Part shown: positions 6,552 to 8,482 of the stretch, one piece after another
How positions within the stretch are numbered: the stretch's first letter is position 1
Layout of the letters: every line of letters begins with the position of its first letter
Assembly: GCA_964400155.1 (NCBI GenBank)
Contig: CAYNSQ010000023.1
Coordinates: forward strand, 1 to 8,482
Direction of reading: 5' to 3'
Length of the DNA: 8,482 bases
Source: JAYTJL01 sp964400155
Lineage (GTDB): Bacteria > Patescibacteriota > Saccharimonadia > Saccharimonadales > UBA10212
Made by a program: the position numbers and the translations under genes
The notes under the pieces: model-generated
Told to the model about the DNA's origin: nothing
What the model saw: only the letters and a program-made list of their open reading frames with translations
The model's database searches: none

Positions 6552-7424
6552 TTACTCAGAAAGTTGCTGAACAATCGACTGAAGCTGGTCTTTGTCTTCA
6601 TATTGAATAACTATTTGTCCACCCTTATTTTTTGGCGTAATTCGGACTTTTGCCGACAAGGTTTTAGCAATATTCTGAGACATACTTTTTACCTCTGCTT
6701 GAGTTAGACCACTTTTAATCTGATCAATGTTCTTTACTCTTTGTTTATAGTTTAGTACCTGCTTTTCAGTTTCTCTAACAGATAATTTGTTGTTAATTAT
6801 GCTACGTAATAATTCTTCTTGTTGAGATGGATTGTCTTTAAGCGCAAGTATTGCTCGAGCGTGCCCTTCTGATATTTTACCAGTCCTTAGAGCTTCTTTA
6901 GCATCGTCCGGAAGTTGTAATAACCTCGAAAGATTACTTACCGTACTAGGTGCTTTGCCTAGTTTGTTAGCTATGTCATCTAGCGCTAAATTAAACTGCT
7001 GTTGTAAACGATACACCGATAATGCTTGCTCTAATGGTGACAAATCTACTCTCTGGATGTTTTCTATAAGGGATAATTCTATTTGTTCTAACTCTTCTAG
7101 GCTGCGGACTATGGCAGGAATCTGATCTAATTTTGCAGACTTGGCAGCGCGGTAGCGCCTTTCTCCGGCAACTATTTCATAGCCTGGACCTTTGCGATGT
7201 CTTACTAAAATGATAGGTTGCAGCACACCATGGCGTTTGATTGATGTTGATAGTTCATCAAGCGAAGCTTGGTCAAATTCCCGTCTAGGTTGGTCTGGGT
7301 TAGGCCGAATGTCAGAAATTAGAATATGTTGAACACGATTTTTATCCTCTTCTAAAATTGAGGCATCAACTTCCTTAGGAATTAGTACATCAAAACCCCT
7401 CCCCAGTGACTTCTTGGCAGTCAT
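6552..7424 (-). CDS. parB: Chromosome-partitioning protein ParB
   Basis: This is a 290-residue ParB/Spo0J-type centromere-binding CTPase of normal length. In order: an N-terminal ParA-contact motif LGRGFDVLIP (7-16); the ParB/sulfiredoxin-like CTPase domain with NPDQPRREF (42-50), GVLQPI (66-71), GERRYRAA (87-94) and ENIQR (121-125); a helix-turn-helix around 146-172 (LDDIANKLGKAPSTVSNLSR) that should read parS; ISEGHARAIL (184-193); and a C-terminal dimerisation region (~245-290). It binds parS, spreads along DNA and stimulates ParA ATPase to segregate the origin region. A Shine-Dalgarno sequence (GGAAGGA) stands 8 nt before the ATG, the only good one in the window, and it lies in a hairpin described separately. 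It sits 129 bp downstream of parA and 12 bp upstream of DUF1905. I found no parS consensus in the window. Confidence 0.97.
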   Translation of the reverse strand: MTAKKSLGRGFDVLIPKEVDASILEEDKNRVQHILISDIRPNPDQPRREFDQASLDELSTSIKRHGVLQPIILVRHRKGPGYEIVAGERRYRAAKSAKLDQIPAIVRSLEELEQIELSLIENIQRVDLSPLEQALSVYRLQQQFNLALDDIANKLGKAPSTVSNLSRLLQLPDDAKEALRTGKISEGHARAILALKDNPSQQEELLRSIINNKLSVRETEKQVLNYKQRVKNIDQIKSGLTQAEVKSMSQNIAKTLSAKVRITPKNKGGQIVIQYEDKDQLQSIVQQLSE

Positions 7425-7446
7425 ATTGATCGTCCTTCCAAGAAGT
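7409..7446 (-). promoter_or_regulatory. Hairpin enclosing the parB ribosome binding site and start
   Basis: This is a perfect 9-bp inverted repeat (ACTTCTTGG at 7409-7417, CCAAGAAGT at 7438-7446). In the parB mRNA the stem encloses a 20-nt loop that holds AAGGA and the AUG, and the first two G of GGAAGGA are in the stem. The distal arm lies in codons 3-6 of parB. It could limit translation initiation or be a DNA operator. The repeat is seen; its function is inferred. Confidence 0.55.
7433..7439 (-). promoter_or_regulatory. Shine-Dalgarno sequence of parB
   Basis: GGAAGGA on the minus strand, 8 nt before the ATG at 7424. It confirms the parB start and is notable because no other gene in the window has a clear Shine-Dalgarno sequence. 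Confidence 0.8.
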
Positions 7447-7547
7447 GAATGAACGAATGAACGAATGGACGAATGTTCAATGAATGATCAATGGTAAATG
7501 GGCAATGGAAAATAAATGGTAAATGGTAAATGGTAAGTGGTAAATTG
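7447..7547. repeat. Octad and heptad repeats between parA and parB
   Basis: Four 8-bp units come first (GAATGAAC twice, GAATGGAC, GAATGTTC; 7447-7478). Two blocks of a 7-bp unit follow: TCAATGG TAAATGG GCAATGG (7488-7508), and TAAATGG three times, then TAAGTGG and TAAATTG (7513-7547). They fill most of the 129-bp spacer. I see no convincing promoter inside it. Confidence 0.85.
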
Positions 7548-7553
7548 CCTTGC

Positions 7554-8318
7554 TTAGCCATACAGCCTCTTCTCTAACTCTTTAGCCAAAGCTTTATAGG
7601 CTCTGGCGCCTTTACTCCACTTATCATGTTCGGCAATGGTTTTGCCAAAACTGGGTGCTTCTGCCAGCCTTACATTTCTCGGTATTACGGTGTTAAACAA
7701 CTTTGTCCCAAAGTGTTTTTCTACTTCGGCTTTTACTTGCTCTGATAGTGAAGTACGAGAATCATACATAGTTAGTATTATACCAAGCAAATTAAGGCTC
7801 GGGTTTAGTGCGGTATGCACCTGCGTGATAACACTGAGAAGTTGAGACAGTCCTTCTAGTGCGTAGTACTCTGTTTGAACCGGTACAAGTACATCTGTTG
7901 ATGCTGTTAGTGCGTTAACACTTAGAAGACCGAGTGACGGCGGACAATCAATCAGAATAATATCGTAGTCTAGTCCATCCAAAACTTGCTTTAGTTGAAA
8001 TTCCCGGTTGGCAACAGCTACCAGTTCTACTTCGGCCGCAGCAAGCTGGGCATTGGCAGGCAATAAAAAAACCCCATCAGCCGTTACTTTTTGAGTAATG
8101 TCGCTTGCTTTGGCACGAGAAAACAGTACGTCGTACAATGTAGCACTTAGTCCTTGTTTTTCTACCCCCAATCCGCTGGTGGAGTTGCCTTGGGGGTCAA
8201 GGTCGCACACCAGCACCCGTTTGCCCGACCTGGCAAGATAAGCAGCCAAATTTATAGTAGTGGTGGTTTTTCCCACACCACCTTTTTGGTTAAGTATCGC
8301 AATAGTACGTTTATTCAT
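7554..8318 (-). CDS. parA: Chromosome-partitioning ATPase ParA (Soj)
   Basis: This is a 254-residue ParA/MinD-family ATPase, the length usual for the chromosomal (Soj) type without an N-terminal DNA-binding domain. The deviant Walker A KGGVGKTT is at 12-19, with the signature Lys12 and the P-loop Lys17. The Walker A' DLDPQGN is at 39-45 (Asp41). The Walker B region DIILIDCPPSLG (119-130) contains Asp124. PRNVRLAEAPSFGKTI near the C-terminus is also typical. The ATP-bound dimer binds nucleoid DNA and is released by ParB, moving parS-bound origins apart. The ATG lies directly before NKRTIAILNQKGG, as expected, with no clear Shine-Dalgarno sequence. A promoter is visible about 50 bp upstream. 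parB follows on the same strand. Confidence 0.97.
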   Translation of the reverse strand: MNKRTIAILNQKGGVGKTTTTINLAAYLARSGKRVLVCDLDPQGNSTSGLGVEKQGLSATLYDVLFSRAKASDITQKVTADGVFLLPANAQLAAAEVELVAVANREFQLKQVLDGLDYDIILIDCPPSLGLLSVNALTASTDVLVPVQTEYYALEGLSQLLSVITQVHTALNPSLNLLGIILTMYDSRTSLSEQVKAEVEKHFGTKLFNTVIPRNVRLAEAPSFGKTIAEHDKWSKGARAYKALAKELEKRLYG

Positions 8319-8364
8319 CTTTGTTTATACCGGTTTTACCCCCGATTGTGCCTAGCATTAGCAT

Positions 8365-8393
8365 ATCATATTTATAATGCTTAACTGACTCAA
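8365..8393 (-). promoter_or_regulatory. Promoter of parA (sigma70-type)
   Basis: On the minus strand, a -35 TTGAGT (8388-8393) is separated by 17 nt from a -10 TATGAT (8365-8370). The predicted transcript start is near 8358, leaving a leader of about 40 nt before the parA ATG. The match is four of six and five of six bases to consensus. It lacks the ATACTTATGTTTA block shared by the three secreted-protein promoters. Confidence 0.6.
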
Positions 8394-8401
8394 TTTATAA
8401 T

Positions 8402-8482
8402 CTATTCCAGATTATCAACGTAATTTTTCCATGTCATTGGATTTATTTCAGTACCGCTTCGCATTATCATCAAGATATTTTT
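8402..8482 (-). CDS. Possible C-terminal end of an upstream gene (partial)
   Basis: A minus-strand frame is open from the right edge to a TAG at 8402-8404, giving 26 residues that end MTWKNYVDNLE. It is read with the same strand as every other gene here and stops just before the parA promoter, which is a natural place for a gene end. The fragment is too short to recognise a family. A competing reading exists on the plus strand: an ATG at 8431 opens a frame (MSLDLFQYRF...) that also runs off the edge. At most one of the two is likely to be real. Confidence 0.3.
   Translation of the reverse strand, partial: KNILMIMRSGTEINPMTWKNYVDNLE

Noticed and set aside
7425..8482. A parS site or DnaA-box cluster near parAB
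   Set aside because: I found no sequence close to the parS palindrome (TGTTTCACGTGAAACA type). The only DnaA-like string near 8413 (TTATCAACG) has two mismatches and stands alone.

Overview
The window has six clearly supported genes, all on the minus strand. From high to low coordinates (the direction of transcription) they are: a chromosomal-type parA, parB, a small DUF1905 protein, and three large secreted modular proteins. The last of these (gene 1) runs off the left edge. A weak partial reading frame touches the right edge. No stretch longer than about 175 bases lacks a gene, and I see no tRNA, rRNA, CRISPR, transposase or integrase.

Organism (inference, moderate confidence): a Patescibacteria/CPR bacterium, perhaps Saccharibacteria. 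The grounds are the style of the secreted proteins: a Lys/Arg-rich N-region, a single hydrophobic helix ending in SFAA, and FN3 domains of the 'DTTKPSTP..FRVTA' and 'STDNV.V.GY' kind joined by Pro/Thr linkers. This rests on my recall of such proteins and was not searched. None of the stop codons seen is TGA, so the genetic code cannot be tested here.

Right part (6246-8318): parA has a good promoter (TTGAGT, 17 nt, TATGAT). A 129-bp spacer of short tandem repeats separates it from parB, and DUF1905 follows parB after 12 bp. This looks like a segregation operon with a small passenger gene. The parB start codon and Shine-Dalgarno sequence sit in a perfect 9-bp hairpin.

Left part (1-6204): three tandem paralogous units share one plan. 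Each has the same promoter (TTGACA, exactly 17 nt, [AG]ATACTTATGTTTA), a leader of variable length, and a nearly identical N-terminal secretion or anchor segment. A different head domain follows in each: parallel beta-helix in gene 1, lyase-like jelly roll in gene 2, and another beta-helix in gene 3. Ig-like and FN3 stalk domains come next. In the two complete genes the last FN3 domain is followed by a nearly identical 20-residue tail that starts and ends with Cys and finishes TRSRSWKYC. I read this as a set of co-regulated surface or secreted carbohydrate-binding or carbohydrate-degrading proteins with constant ends and exchangeable heads. The tail is the best candidate for something undescribed, possibly a sorting or attachment signal. 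In-frame direct repeats and mosaic sequence sharing suggest that the units recombine.
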